The translations under genes were made by a program, and so were the position numbers. The notes beneath the pieces are model-generated. The model was not told the DNA's origin. It saw only the letters and a program-made list of their open reading frames with translations, and searched no databases. This document shows, piece after piece, positions 8,244 through 17,848 of a DNA stretch of 64,000 bases. This stretch comes from an uncultured Methylopila sp. (lineage in GTDB: Bacteria > Pseudomonadota > Alphaproteobacteria > Rhizobiales > Methylopilaceae), in assembly GCA_902168115.1 (NCBI GenBank), contig CABHPB010000067.1, forward strand, positions 124,001-188,000, given 5' to 3'. The stretch's first letter is position 1; each line of letters opens with the position of its first letter.

Positions 8244-9299
8244 ATGCTCGTGCTGGGCCTAGAGACAACCTGCGACGAGACCGCCGCCGCGATCGTGCGG
8301 CGGACGGGCGAGGGACCGGGCGAAATCCTGTCGAACGTGGTGCGCGGCCAGGTCGAGGAACACGCGGCCTATGGCGGCGTGGTGCCGGAGATCGCCGCCC
8401 GCGCCCATGTCGAGGCGCTCGACGGCGTGGTCGCCAGGGCCCTGAAGGACGCCGGCGTCTCGGTGACGCACGTGGACGGCGTCGCCGCGGCCGCGGGTCC
8501 GGGCCTCGTCGGCGGGGTGATCGTCGGCCTCACCGCCGGCAAGGCCTATGCGCTCGTCGCGCAAAAACCCTTCGTCGGCGTCAATCATCTCGAGGCGCAT
8601 GCGCTGACCGCGCGACTGACCGACGGCGTCGCCTTCCCCTACCTGCTGCTGCTCGCCTCCGGCGGCCACACGCAGCTGCTCGCCGTGCTCGGCGTCGGCC
8701 GGTATGTGCGGCTGGGCTCGACCATCGACGACGCGCTCGGCGAGGCCTTCGACAAGATCGCGAAGATGCTGGGCCTCGGCTATCCGGGCGGTCCGGAGGT
8801 CGAGAAGCGCGCGCGCTCGGGCGATCCGGCCCGCTTCGCCTTTCCGCGCCCGATGCAGGGGCGGCCCGAGCCGAACTTCTCACTGTCGGGCCTCAAGACC
8901 GCCGTGCGCATCGAGGCCGAGCGCATCGCGCCGATCAGCGAAGCCGACATCGACGACCTCTGCGCGAGTTTTCAGGCCGCCGCGGTCGACGTCGTCGCCA
9001 ACCGCACGCGGGCGGCGCAGCGCATCTTCGCCGAGCGCTACGGCAAGCCGACTGCTCTGGTCGCGGCCGGCGGCGTCGCCGCCAACGGGCCGATCCGGCA
9101 GGCGCTGACGCGGCTCGCGAGCGAGTCCGGGACCCGCCTCGTCGCGCCGCCCCTGCCGCTCTGCGGCGACAACGGCGCGATGATCGCCTGGGCCGGGGCG
9201 GAACGCCTCGCTCTCGGTCTTGTCGACGGCCTCGACTTCGCGCCGCGCCCGCGCTGGCCGCTCGACGCGTCCGCCGCTCAGCCGGGAGCCAAGGCGTGA
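8244..9299 (+). CDS. tsaD: tRNA N6-adenosine threonylcarbamoyltransferase TsaD
   Basis: Transfers the threonylcarbamoyl group from TC-AMP to A37 of tRNAs that read ANN codons, working with TsaB/TsaE. The 351-aa protein starts with the family signature [13 protein letters not shown] (residues 4-16), has the metal-binding NHLEAH segment (H115, H119) and a C-terminal [10 protein letters not shown] nucleotide-binding loop. The ATG at 8244 is chosen since the conserved N-terminus begins there, although the frame is open further upstream. The stop overlaps the GTG of gpsA (GTGA); the tsaD-gpsA pairing is common in alphaproteobacteria. Confidence 0.97.
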   Translation: MLVLGLETTCDETAAAIVRRTGEGPGEILSNVVRGQVEEHAAYGGVVPEIAARAHVEALDGVVARALKDAGVSVTHVDGVAAAAGPGLVGGVIVGLTAGKAYALVAQKPFVGVNHLEAHALTARLTDGVAFPYLLLLASGGHTQLLAVLGVGRYVRLGSTIDDALGEAFDKIAKMLGLGYPGGPEVEKRARSGDPARFAFPRPMQGRPEPNFSLSGLKTAVRIEAERIAPISEADIDDLCASFQAAAVDVVANRTRAAQRIFAERYGKPTALVAAGGVAANGPIRQALTRLASESGTRLVAPPLPLCGDNGAMIAWAGAERLALGLVDGLDFAPRPRWPLDASAAQPGAKA

Positions 9300-10273
9300 G
9301 CGGGCGCGTCGCGGTCGTCGGCGCCGGCGCCTGGGGAACCGCGCTCGCCAACGTCGCCGCCGAGGCGAGCGGCGCGCTCGTTCCGCTGGTCGGCCGCGAC
9401 CGCGAGGAGATGGCCGAGATCGCCGAGCGGCGCATCAACGAACGGCGCCTGCCGGGCGTGCGCCTGCACCGCTCGGTCCTTCCGACGCCGGATCTTTCGA
9501 CCCTGACCGGCGCGCGCTTCGTGCTGGTCGTGACGCCGACACAGACACTGCGCGCGGTCGCGGGCGCGATCCGGCCGCATCTCGCGGCGCACGCGGTCGT
9601 CGTCGCCTGCTGCAAGGGCGTGGAGCGCGACAGCCTTGCTCTGCCGCATACGGTCCTCGCCGAGGCGATGCCGGGCGTCGCCAACGCGCTGCTGTCCGGC
9701 CCGAGCTTCGCCGACGACGTCGCGCGCGGCCTGCCCACCGCCGTCACGCTGGCGGCCGCGGACGAGGCGATCGCAGGGTCGGCCGCGCATGCGATCGCGA
9801 CGCGCTCTTTCCGTCCCTACCGCTCGACCGACGTCGCCGGCGTCGCGCTCGGCGGGGCGGCCAAGAACGTGCTCGCCATCGCCGCTGGCGTGGTCGAGGG
9901 CGCGGGTCTCGGCGAAAGCGCAGCCGCCGCCCTGATCGCGCGCGGTTTCGCCGAGCTCGCCCGGCTCGGAACGGCGCTCGGCGCCCGTCCCGAGACGCTG
10001 TCGGGCCTGTCGGGCCTCGGCGACCTCGTGTTGACCGCGACCAGCGAAAAATCCCGCAACTTCTCGCTCGGTCTCGCGCTCGGGCGCGGCGCCCCGCGCC
10101 CCGAAAAGCTCGCGGAAGGCGCCGCCACGGCTTCGGCGCTGGTCGCGCTCGCCCATGGGCACGACGTCGAGATGCCGATCTCCGCCGCCGTCGCCGAGGT
10201 GGTGGACGGAAAGCTTTCGGTCGCCGAGGCGATCGAGCGCCTGCTGGCGCGACCGCTCAGGGCCGAGGCCTGA
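9296..10273 (+). CDS. gpsA: Glycerol-3-phosphate dehydrogenase [NAD(P)+] GpsA
   Basis: Soluble enzyme reducing dihydroxyacetone phosphate to sn-glycerol-3-phosphate, the backbone for phospholipids. The 325-aa protein opens with a Rossmann [10 protein letters not shown] motif (G9-x-G11-x-W13-G14), has the [16 protein letters not shown] segment in the middle and the catalytic lysine in [13 protein letters not shown] (K190), followed by the C-terminal helical domain with the [14 protein letters not shown] stretch. The GTG start at 9296 overlaps the tsaD stop. Normal length for the family. Confidence 0.96.
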   Translation: MSGRVAVVGAGAWGTALANVAAEASGALVPLVGRDREEMAEIAERRINERRLPGVRLHRSVLPTPDLSTLTGARFVLVVTPTQTLRAVAGAIRPHLAAHAVVVACCKGVERDSLALPHTVLAEAMPGVANALLSGPSFADDVARGLPTAVTLAAADEAIAGSAAHAIATRSFRPYRSTDVAGVALGGAAKNVLAIAAGVVEGAGLGESAAAALIARGFAELARLGTALGARPETLSGLSGLGDLVLTATSEKSRNFSLGLALGRGAPRPEKLAEGAATASALVALAHGHDVEMPISAAVAEVVDGKLSVAEAIERLLARPLRAEA

Positions 10274-10332
10274 CGCGGCGTCCCGACGAAAGCGGCGGGG
10301 CGCGCCGCCCGGCGATCGGATAAGGACGGGGC

Positions 10333-11220
10333 ATGGCCCCCGTGTTCCGCTTCGCGCCCTCCCCGACCGGCCATCTCCACCTCGGCCACGCGTTGTCGGC
10401 GCTGAGCGTCTGGCGCGCGGCGCAGGCCGCCGGTGGCAGGGTCCTGCTGCGCATCGAGGACATCGACCGGTCCCGTTGCCGCCCGGACTTTGCAGCCGCC
10501 ATCGAGGAGGATCTTGCCTGGCTCGGCCTCGAATGGGACGGCGAGGTCCGCCGGCAGTCCGAACACTTCGACGACTACGCCGACGCGCTGGCGCGGCTTG
10601 AGGCGCGCGGGCTGATCTATCCGAGCCGCCTGACGCGCTCCGACATCTCGGAGGCCGTGACGCGCGTCGAGGAGGCGGAAGGCCGACCCTGGCCGCGCGA
10701 TCCGGACGGTGCCGCGCGCCAGCCCATCCCCGGCGCGCGGGAAAGCGAAAGCGAGACCCGAAGCGCGATGCGCCTCGACATGGCGGCGGCGCTCGCCGAG
10801 CTCGGCGGCGAACGCCTGTCCTGGCGCGAGGAAGGCGAAGGGCCGGCCGGCGAGACCGGCCTCGTCGAGGCCGCGCCCGAGCACTGGGGCGACGTCGTGC
10901 TCGCCCGCAAGGAGGCGCCGACGAGCTACCACCTCGCCGTCGTCGTCGACGACGCGCTGCAGGGCGTGACCCATGTCGTGCGCGGCCAGGACATGTTCTA
11001 CGCGACCGCCGTGCATCGGCTGCTGCAGCGACTGCTCGGCCTCCCCGTCCCGGCCTACCGCCATCACCGACTGGTTTCCGACGAGGACGGCCGGAAGCTC
11101 GCCAAGTCGCGCGGCTCGCCCTCCCTGCGCTCACTGAGGGTATCGGGATGGAGTCCGGACGACGTGATCGCGGCGGTGGACCAGCTTTTGACGCCGCACG
11201 TCTTGAAATCGTCGCCATAG
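10333..11220 (+). CDS. gluQRS: Glutamyl-Q tRNA(Asp) synthetase
   Basis: Class I synthetase-like enzyme that charges glutamate onto queuosine at position 34 of tRNA(Asp). The 295-aa protein has the HIGH-type motif HLGH (H16-H19) in FAPSPTGHLHLGH, the LLRIEDIDRSR segment that recognises glutamate, and a KMSKS-like KLAKS (255-259); it lacks the anticodon-binding domain of true GltX, which defines the family. Unusually, the zinc-binding cysteines found in many members near the GLxYPCxCTR region are absent (here YPSRLTRSDI). Start at ATG 10333 after a GATAAGGACGGGGC leader containing AAGGA. Confidence 0.92.
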   Translation: MAPVFRFAPSPTGHLHLGHALSALSVWRAAQAAGGRVLLRIEDIDRSRCRPDFAAAIEEDLAWLGLEWDGEVRRQSEHFDDYADALARLEARGLIYPSRLTRSDISEAVTRVEEAEGRPWPRDPDGAARQPIPGARESESETRSAMRLDMAAALAELGGERLSWREEGEGPAGETGLVEAAPEHWGDVVLARKEAPTSYHLAVVVDDALQGVTHVVRGQDMFYATAVHRLLQRLLGLPVPAYRHHRLVSDEDGRKLAKSRGSPSLRSLRVSGWSPDDVIAAVDQLLTPHVLKSSP

Positions 11221-11238
11221 ACCGATTTCCCTGCCGAT

Positions 11239-11264
11239 GGCCGGTCCGTCTCGGCGGACCGGCC
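11239..11264 (+). promoter_or_regulatory. Stem-loop in the leader of the glutamate dehydrogenase gene
   Basis: A perfect 10-bp stem (GGCCGGTCCG at 11239-11248 with its complement at 11255-11264, loop TCTCGG) lies in the 67-nt gap between gluQRS and the dehydrogenase gene, ending 14 nt before its GGAGGAAG ribosome-binding site. No T-run follows. It may end gluQRS transcripts or structure the downstream leader. Confidence 0.5.
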
Positions 11265-11287
11265 CAATAAAGGGTCGGGAGGAAGCA

Positions 11288-14200
11288 ATGTCCTCAGCGG
11301 AAGCCGCGCGCGCCAATCTCATCAGGGAGGCGGCGCATCGCTCCGGCGCCGCGCAGGACGCTCCTCCGAAGGAATTCGTCGAGGCCCTGTTCGGGCGCGC
11401 CGCCTCCGCCGATCTCGCGCCCTACCCCGCCGAAAACCTCGCCGCGCTCGCCCGCTCCGCCTGGACGCACCTGTCGTCCCGCACGCCCGGCGGCCACGAC
11501 GTCCGCCTCACCGACCACGACTTCGGCGGCGCCGGCGACATCACGGTCCTCGAGATCGTCAACGACGACATGGCCTTCCTGCTCGACAGCGTGCTGGCCG
11601 AGCTCGGCGACCGCGGCCTCAACGTGCGGCTGGTGGCGCATCCGATCCTCGCGGTCGAGCGCGACGGCGCCGGCAAGCTCGCCGCGTTCCGGGGCGAGGC
11701 GGACCGCGCGCAGTTCGAGAACGCCCCGCGCGAAAGCCTGATCCATCTCCATCTCGACCGGATCGACGACGCCGCCGCGCGGGCGGAGCTGACCGCGGCG
11801 CTCGACGGCGTGCTCGACGAGGTCCGGCAGGTCACTCAGGACCAGGACGGCATGGCCGCCGCGGTCGGGCGCGTGGTCGCCGGCTATCGCGACACCCCGC
11901 CGCCGCTCGACGCCGACGAGATCGGCGAGGCGGTGCAGTTCCTCGAATGGCTGACGGGCGGCGATTTCATCTTCCTCGGCGCCCGCGAGTACGCGCTGAA
12001 GGGCGACGGCGACGAGGACTGGCTGGAGCAGATCGCCGACACCGGCCTTGGCGCGCTGCGCGACCCCGAGACGCGCGTGCTCCGTCGCGGCGGCGAGCTC
12101 GTCAACATCACGCCCGAGATCCGCGCCTTCCTGCACGAGAAGAAGCCGCTCATCGTCACCAAGGCGTCGGTGAAGTCGAAGGTGTTTCGCCGGCTATACA
12201 TGGATTATGTCGGCGTCAAGCGGTTCGACGCGAAAGGCCAGCTCGAGGGCGAGCTCAGGATCGTCGGCCTGTTCACCGGCGGCGCCTTCACGCGCCCGGC
12301 GCGATCCACGCCGCTGATCCGCCGAAAGGTGTTCCAGGTCGTCGAGAACGCCGGCTTCGACCGCGAGAGCCATTCCGGCAAGGCGCTCGCTGCGGTGCTC
12401 GAGACACATCCGCGCGACGAGCTGTTCCAGTCGGACGTCGACACGCTGTTCGCTGTCGCGATGGACATTCTCGCGCTGTACGAGCGCCCGCGGGTCAAGG
12501 CGCTGAGCCGTCCCGACCCGTTCGGACGGTTCGTTTCGGTGCTCGTCTACGTGCCGCGCGAACTCTACGATTCCGACGTGCGCGCCCGCATCGGCGAGCA
12601 TCTCGCAAAACGCTTCGGCGGCCATGTCTCGGCCTACTACCCGGCCTTCCCCGAGGGGCCGCTGGCGCGCGTCCACTTCATCATCGGCTCCGAGGTCAAC
12701 GCCCCGCTCCAGCAGGTCGACGGCGACGAGCTCGACACGGAGCTCGCCGGCATCGTCCGCACCTGGGCCGACACGCTGCGCGTCGCGCTCGCGGAGACGA
12801 TGCCCGCCGCCAAGGCGCGCGCGCTCGCGCATGTCTACGGCCAGGCCTTCGGCCCGTCCTACGAGGCGCGCACGACGCCCGCCGACGCGGTGACCGACGT
12901 CGGCCATATCGAGAAGCTCGGACCCGGCCGCGCCTTTGGCATCGACTTCTACATCCGCGCCGACGAGGGCGAGACGCGCCTCAAGGTGTTCTCGCACGGG
13001 GCGCCGATCGCGCTGTCGCGGCGCGTGCCGATGCTGGAGAACATGGGTTTTCGCGTCATCGACGAGCGCACCTATCGCGTCGACCGCGCCGGCAAGTCCC
13101 GGGAAGAGCGTGTGTGGGTGCACGACATGACGCTGGAGCGCGCGAGCGGCCAGCCGGTCGCGTTCACCCGCGACCTCGACGACCGGCTGGAGGCGCTGCT
13201 GATTGCGGTGCTCAACGGCGAGGCCGAGAGCGATGGCTACAACGCGCTCGCGCTCGAGGCCGGCCTCGGCTGGCGCGACGTCGCGCTGGTGCGCGCGCTG
13301 TCGCGTTACCTGCGCCAGGCGCGCGTGCCTTACGACCAGGACTACATGTGGGCGACGCTGAACAAGCACGCCGCCCTCGCCGCGAAGATCGTCGAGCTGT
13401 TCCACGCCCGCTTCGATCCGCGCGAGGGCGAGAGCCGCGAGGGCCGAGAGGCGTCGCTCGCCGCCGGGATCGAGGAGGGTCTGCAGGCCGTCGAGAGCCT
13501 CGACGAGGACACGATCCTGCGCCGCTTCCTCAACCTCGTGCGGGCCTGCATCCGCACCAACTTCTACCAGACGGCCAAGGACGGAAGGGTGAAGCCGACC
13601 TTCGCCTTCAAGCTGGAAAGTCGGAAGATCGAGGGACTTCCGGCCCCGAAGCCGCTGTACGAGATCTCGGTCTATTCGCCCCGCGTCGAGGGCGTGCATT
13701 TGCGCTTCGGCAAGGTCGCGCGCGGCGGCCTGCGCTGGTCCGACCGTCCGCAGGATTTCCGCACTGAGGTTCTCGGCCTCGTGAAGGCGCAGCAGGTCAA
13801 GAACGCCGTCATCGTGCCGGTCGGCTCCAAGGGCGGCTTCGTGCCGAAGCAACTGCCGGCCGGGCCGCGCGACGCCTGGCTGGCGGAAGGCACCGAGGCC
13901 TACAAGATCTTCATCAACGCGCTGCTCGACGTCACCGACGATCTTGACCGCGACCAGGTCAAGCCCCCGGCCGACGTCGTCCGGCACGATCCGGACGACC
14001 CCTATCTCGTCGTCGCCGCGGACAAGGGCACCGCGACCTTCTCCGACACCGCGAACGGCATCGCGGAGGCGCGCGGCTTCTGGCTGGGCGACGCCTTCGC
14101 GTCGGGCGGATCGGCCGGCTACGACCACAAGGGCATGGGCATCACCGCCCGCGGCGCGTGGGAGGCGGTGAAGCGCCACTTCCGCGAGATGGACCACGAC

Positions 14201-16111
14201 ATCCAGACCACCCCCTTCACCGTCGTCGGCGTCGGCGACATGTCGGGCGACGTGTTCGGCAACGGCATGCTGTTGTCGCCGGCGATCAAGCTCGTCGCGG
14301 CCTTCGACCATCGCGACATCTTCATCGATCCGACGCCCGACCCGGCGAGCTCCTTCCCCGAGCGCCAGCGCCTGTTCGACCTCGGCCGGTCGAGCTGGCA
14401 GGACTACGACAAGTCGAAGATCTCGGAAGGCGGCGGCGTGTTCTCCCGCAGTCTGAAGACCATTCCGCTCTCGCCGCAGGCGCAAGGAGCGCTCGGCTTC
14501 GCGCAGTCGACCGCGACGCCCCAGCAGGTGATGAACGCGATCCTTAAATGCCCGGCAGACCTGCTCTGGTTCGGCGGCATCGGCACCTATATCCGCGCCA
14601 CCACCGAGAGCGACGAGGCGGCGGGCGACCGCGCCAACGACGCGATCCGCGTCACCCCGCCGGACTTGCGCGTGAAGGTGGTCGGCGAAGGCGCCAATCT
14701 CGGCGTGACGCAGAAGGCCCGCATCGAGGCCGGACGGAGGGGCGTCAGGCTCAACTCCGACGCGATCGACAACTCCGCCGGCGTCAACACCTCGGACGTC
14801 GAGGTGAACATCAAGATCGCCTTCTCAGGCCCGCTCCGCGACGGCGCGCTGACGCTGCCCGAGCGAAACCAGATCCTCGCCTCCATGACGGACGAGGTGG
14901 CGCGGCTCGTGCTCGCCAACAACTACGCCCAGACGCTCGCGATCTCGCTGTCGCAGCTCGCCGGGCTCGAGGAAGTCGGCTTCCAGACCCGCCTGATGCA
15001 GACGCTGGAGGCGCGCGGCCTGCTCGACCGCTCGGTCGAGACCCTGCCGGACGACGCCGTGTTCTCCGAACGCGCGCGGGCGGGCGACCCGCTCACGCGA
15101 CCCGAGATCGCGGTGCTGCTCGCCTGGGCCAAGATCGCGCTGTTCGACGACCTGCTGGCCTCGAACGTGCCGGACGACCCTTACGTCGCCAAGGACCTCG
15201 CCAGCTACTTCCCGAGCGGCATGCGCGCGCGCTTCGCCGGAGAGATCGCCGGGCATCGCCTGAGGCGCGAGATCGTCGCGACGATGCTCGCCAACGCCAT
15301 GATCAACCGCGGCGGCGCGGCGCTCGTGGTGCGGCTCGCCGACCAGACGGGCGCGCCCGCGCCGCGCATCGCCGCGGCCTACGCCGTCGCCCGCGACGCC
15401 TTCGGCCTGCCTGCGCTCAACGCCGAGATCGACGCGCTTGACACCAAGGTCTCGGGCGCTCTGCAGCTGAGGCTCTACGCCGAGGTGCGCGATCTCCTGA
15501 TCCACCGCATGGTCTGGTTCCTGAGGAACGTCGATCTCTCCGGCGACCTCGGCGCGGTCGTCGACCGCTTCCGCGCGCCGATCGAGGCGATCCGCGAGGG
15601 GCTCGACGCGGCGCTCGGCGAGGAGACGGCCGGGCGACGCGCCGGCCATGCGGCCGAACTCGTCCAGGTCGGCGTGCCGGAAGGTCTCGCCTACAAGGTC
15701 TCGTCGCTGCTTGCGCTCGAAGGCGCCTGCGACGCGGTGCTGGTGTCCGAGCGCTCGGGCCGGCCGATCGGCGAGGCGGCGGCGACGCTGTTCGCGGTCG
15801 CCGACCAGTTCGGCCTCGGCCGCGTCATCCAGGCGGCGCTCGCAGCCCCGGCGCCCGACCACTACGACCGGCTCGCGCTCGACAGGGCGCTCGACCAGAT
15901 CGGCGTCGCCGCCCGCGACATGGCGGTCGCGGCCCTCGCCGCCTCGCCGGGCGTGTCGGGCCCCGAGGCGGTGTCGACCTGGGCCGAGGCCTCGCCCGAC
16001 GCCGCCCGCGTCCGCCGCGCCGTGCTGGAGATCGCCGGCTCCGGCATCACGGTCGCGCGCCTGACGGTCGCCGCCAGCCTCCTGCAGGACCTGGCGCGCG
16101 TTACGGCCTGA
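11288..16111 (+). CDS. gdhZ: NAD-specific glutamate dehydrogenase, large (~180 kDa) class
   Basis: Catabolic enzyme that oxidatively deaminates glutamate to 2-oxoglutarate with NAD. At 1607 aa it belongs to the giant GDH class, with a long N-terminal regulatory region (about residues 1-700, ACT-like), a central catalytic domain and a C-terminal helical region. Catalytic-domain marks include GGLRWSDRPQDFRTEVLGL (about 814-832), the VPVGSKGGF substrate loop (about 845), DKGTATFSD (about 910) and VGEGANLGVTQ. The start at 11288 is supported by GGAGGAAG; an upstream in-frame ATG (11237) lies inside the leader hairpin. In Caulobacter the homologue GdhZ also restrains FtsZ; whether this is so here is unknown. 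Confidence 0.95.
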   Translation: MSSAEAARANLIREAAHRSGAAQDAPPKEFVEALFGRAASADLAPYPAENLAALARSAWTHLSSRTPGGHDVRLTDHDFGGAGDITVLEIVNDDMAFLLDSVLAELGDRGLNVRLVAHPILAVERDGAGKLAAFRGEADRAQFENAPRESLIHLHLDRIDDAAARAELTAALDGVLDEVRQVTQDQDGMAAAVGRVVAGYRDTPPPLDADEIGEAVQFLEWLTGGDFIFLGAREYALKGDGDEDWLEQIADTGLGALRDPETRVLRRGGELVNITPEIRAFLHEKKPLIVTKASVKSKVFRRLYMDYVGVKRFDAKGQLEGELRIVGLFTGGAFTRPARSTPLIRRKVFQVVENAGFDRESHSGKALAAVLETHPRDELFQSDVDTLFAVAMDILALYERPRVKALSRPDPFGRFVSVLVYVPRELYDSDVRARIGEHLAKRFGGHVSAYYPAFPEGPLARVHFIIGSEVNAPLQQVDGDELDTELAGIVRTWADTLRVALAETMPAAKARALAHVYGQAFGPSYEARTTPADAVTDVGHIEKLGPGRAFGIDFYIRADEGETRLKVFSHGAPIALSRRVPMLENMGFRVIDERTYRVDRAGKSREERVWVHDMTLERASGQPVAFTRDLDDRLEALLIAVLNGEAESDGYNALALEAGLGWRDVALVRALSRYLRQARVPYDQDYMWATLNKHAALAAKIVELFHARFDPREGESREGREASLAAGIEEGLQAVESLDEDTILRRFLNLVRACIRTNFYQTAKDGRVKPTFAFKLESRKIEGLPAPKPLYEISVYSPRVEGVHLRFGKVARGGLRWSDRPQDFRTEVLGLVKAQQVKNAVIVPVGSKGGFVPKQLPAGPRDAWLAEGTEAYKIFINALLDVTDDLDRDQVKPPADVVRHDPDDPYLVVAADKGTATFSDTANGIAEARGFWLGDAFASGGSAGYDHKGMGITARGAWEAVKRHFREMDHDIQTTPFTVVGVGDMSGDVFGNGMLLSPAIKLVAAFDHRDIFIDPTPDPASSFPERQRLFDLGRSSWQDYDKSKISEGGGVFSRSLKTIPLSPQAQGALGFAQSTATPQQVMNAILKCPADLLWFGGIGTYIRATTESDEAAGDRANDAIRVTPPDLRVKVVGEGANLGVTQKARIEAGRRGVRLNSDAIDNSAGVNTSDVEVNIKIAFSGPLRDGALTLPERNQILASMTDEVARLVLANNYAQTLAISLSQLAGLEEVGFQTRLMQTLEARGLLDRSVETLPDDAVFSERARAGDPLTRPEIAVLLAWAKIALFDDLLASNVPDDPYVAKDLASYFPSGMRARFAGEIAGHRLRREIVATMLANAMINRGGAALVVRLADQTGAPAPRIAAAYAVARDAFGLPALNAEIDALDTKVSGALQLRLYAEVRDLLIHRMVWFLRNVDLSGDLGAVVDRFRAPIEAIREGLDAALGEETAGRRAGHAAELVQVGVPEGLAYKVSSLLALEGACDAVLVSERSGRPIGEAAATLFAVADQFGLGRVIQAALAAPAPDHYDRLALDRALDQIGVAARDMAVAALAASPGVSGPEAVSTWAEASPDAARVRRAVLEIAGSGITVARLTVAASLLQDLARVTA

Positions 16112-16131
16112 AGCGGGGATCGCACTCATCC

Positions 16132-16161
16132 GTCATGCCCGGTTGGCGGGCCGGGCATGAC
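16132..16161. repeat. Palindromic intergenic unit after the glutamate dehydrogenase gene
   Basis: GTCATGCCCGG at 16132-16142 and its exact complement at 16151-16161 form an 11-bp stem with an 8-nt loop, 20 nt after the gene's stop. Palindromes containing GTCATGCCCGG are common dispersed intergenic repeats in Rhizobiales genomes; this one may serve as a 3' end. Only one copy is seen in the window. Confidence 0.6.
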
Positions 16162-16760
16162 GATGGTAGATCGGAAACGATATCGGAATATTTTCCTTGA
16201 CATTTGCTCTCCGCTGATGTCTGCTTTCGACATCCCTTCCCGTTGCGGAAGGCGTGTCCGGACCGGCCGGCCATGCGGGGAGGGAGCGGCGCCTGCGCCC
16301 GAAAGCACCGGAGCTTTCGGTCCCGGGACGTCGGTCTGCGGCGCCGGGATGTGATGCGGGGGGCCTTCGGGTTCCTTGAGGATCGCCCGACGTGAATCGG
16401 CCGCCCGCCCTGCATTACGACGGGGCCGCCCTTGAGTGGGCCGTAACGCGGCGGGACTCGTCCGGACCCTCGGAAACCTCCGAGGCCCACGGGTGGCCCG
16501 TCGCCGGAGCGCGAGAGCTGCGGCAGTCGACGAAAAATCGCCGTGCGCGGGACGCCGGGCGACCGGTACTCCGAAATACGGAACAAGCGGTGGCCCGACG
16601 TCCCGCGCCTTCCCATCATGCGCTGTCTGACAGGTGAGCGAGACCTGGCCGGGGAGAAAAGCCCGCGGCGGATGAGGCGCGCCCAGACGAAGTTGCCCGG
16701 ATGTTCCAGGGGGCCTAAACGGACTCTCCCCCGACCGCCGCCAGAAAAGAGAGCCAGCCC
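16162..16760. other. Gene-free, hairpin-rich region of about 600 nt
   Basis: No convincing coding sequence is seen on either strand; short open frames have no recognisable product and no good ribosome-binding site. The first ~60 nt are AT-richer (GATATCGGAATATTTTCC) and could hold a promoter. Perfect hairpins occur at 16299-16320 (8-bp stem around ACCGGA) and 16468-16485 (CCTCGGA, loop AACC), with further G/C inverted repeats between. The stretch could be a structured RNA, a dispersed repeat or a decayed gene. The right end holds the leader of the first DUF3617 gene, with AAAAGAGAG before its ATG. Confidence 0.4.
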
Positions 16761-17237
16761 ATGAGGATCGCCGTCGCCGCCATCGCCCTGACTTTCGCCC
16801 TGCCGGTGCTCGCGGAGGAGCTTCCGCAGCGCAAGCCCGGGCTCTGGGAGTCGAAGTCGATCGGGGCGGACGGGGAGACGGTCGCCAAGCAATGCGTCGG
16901 CGAGGGCACCGACCAGGCGGCGATGGGAGCGATCTCGGGCAAGGCCTGCACGAAGAACGTCGTGACGAAGACCGGCGACGGCTACGCCATCGAGACCGAA
17001 TGCGCGATCGGGCAGATCAAGGCGGCCGGCAAGGGGATCATCACCGGCGACTTCGCCTCTGCGCTCCGCACCGAGACGACGACGACGCTGACCGGGGCGC
17101 CCGGCCAGACATCGCCGATGGAGCGCAAGACGGTGATCGAGGCGAAGCGGCTCGGCGACTGCGAGGCCGGCCAGAAGCCGGGCGACATCATCCTGCCGGA
17201 CGGCAAGGTGATCCCGATGCCGACGGCGCCGAACTAG
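16761..17237 (+). CDS. DUF3617 periplasmic protein, copy 1
   Basis: Small exported protein of the DUF3617 family, 158 aa, function unknown. A Sec signal (residues 1-18, ending VLAEE) precedes the family opening QRKPGLWESKS. Four cysteines (in KQCVGEG, KACTKN, TECAIG and GDCEAG) are well placed for two disulfides and are matched by four in the next gene. The C-terminus has the family's GQKPGDIILPDGKVI segment. The adjacent downstream gene is a paralogue, 108 nt away on the same strand, indicating tandem duplication. Confidence 0.85.
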   Translation: MRIAVAAIALTFALPVLAEELPQRKPGLWESKSIGADGETVAKQCVGEGTDQAAMGAISGKACTKNVVTKTGDGYAIETECAIGQIKAAGKGIITGDFASALRTETTTTLTGAPGQTSPMERKTVIEAKRLGDCEAGQKPGDIILPDGKVIPMPTAPN

Positions 17238-17345
17238 CGATCGGCCTCCGGCGCGGGCGTTACGAAAATCCCATTGCCGCGGGGCGTGCGGCGCCGCACT
17301 TCTGCACGTGACGAGATTCGCGCCGCCGCGGAAGGACCCGCCCCG

Positions 17346-17843
17346 ATGAGACCGCTGATCCTGCCGCTCGCCGCCTCGCTGCTCGGCTGCGCCCTCGCCC
17401 CGGCGCTCGCCGCCGAACGGGTGCCGACCCGCACGCCGGGTCTGTGGGAGAGCTCGACCATCACCAACGCCGGCCGCACCACGGTGAAGGAGTGCGTCGA
17501 CGCCCAGACCGACCGGCTTGTGCTGCAGCTGACCGCGGTGCTGACCTGCAAGAACACCGACTTCCGCCGCACCGCCGACGGCTTCTTCGCCGGCGCCAAG
17601 TGCTCGGCCGGCGGCATGACGGTGGACAACCAGATCACGGTGACGGGCGACTTCGAGAGCTGGGCGCGCGCCGAAGCCATCACCAACATGGTCTCGGCCG
17701 ACGGCGACGCCGGCGTCAACCGCACCTTCTCGACCGCGATCGAGACGCGCCGGATCGGCGAGTGCGACGAGGGGCAGATCCCCGGCGACATCGTCCTGCC
17801 GGGCGGCAAGACGATCCACGTCAACCCGTCGGCCCGGCGCTGA
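17346..17843 (+). CDS. DUF3617 periplasmic protein, copy 2
   Basis: Second DUF3617 family member, 165 aa, with a signal peptide (residues 1-22) whose LLGCALAP segment contains a cysteine. Whether that cysteine is a lipobox is doubtful since the segment continues hydrophobic to ALAA. The mature part begins ERVPTRTPGLWESS and shares the four-cysteine layout and the GQIPGDIVLPGGK ending with copy 1, though the middle is diverged. ATG 17346 was chosen because the signal peptide starts there; the frame is open to 17274. No function is known. Confidence 0.82.
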   Translation: MRPLILPLAASLLGCALAPALAAERVPTRTPGLWESSTITNAGRTTVKECVDAQTDRLVLQLTAVLTCKNTDFRRTADGFFAGAKCSAGGMTVDNQITVTGDFESWARAEAITNMVSADGDAGVNRTFSTAIETRRIGECDEGQIPGDIVLPGGKTIHVNPSARR

Positions 17844-17848
17844 GGGCC

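Noticed and set aside
12194-14485. Long minus-strand open frame inside the glutamate dehydrogenase gene
   Set aside because: Antisense to a gene with intact catalytic motifs; composition (Arg, Val, Leu, Asp from reversed codons) is typical of shadow frames.
16392-16637. 81-residue plus-strand frame in the gene-free region
   Set aside because: No ribosome-binding site, no structure-like pattern and highly polar composition; overlaps the perfect hairpin at 16468-16485.
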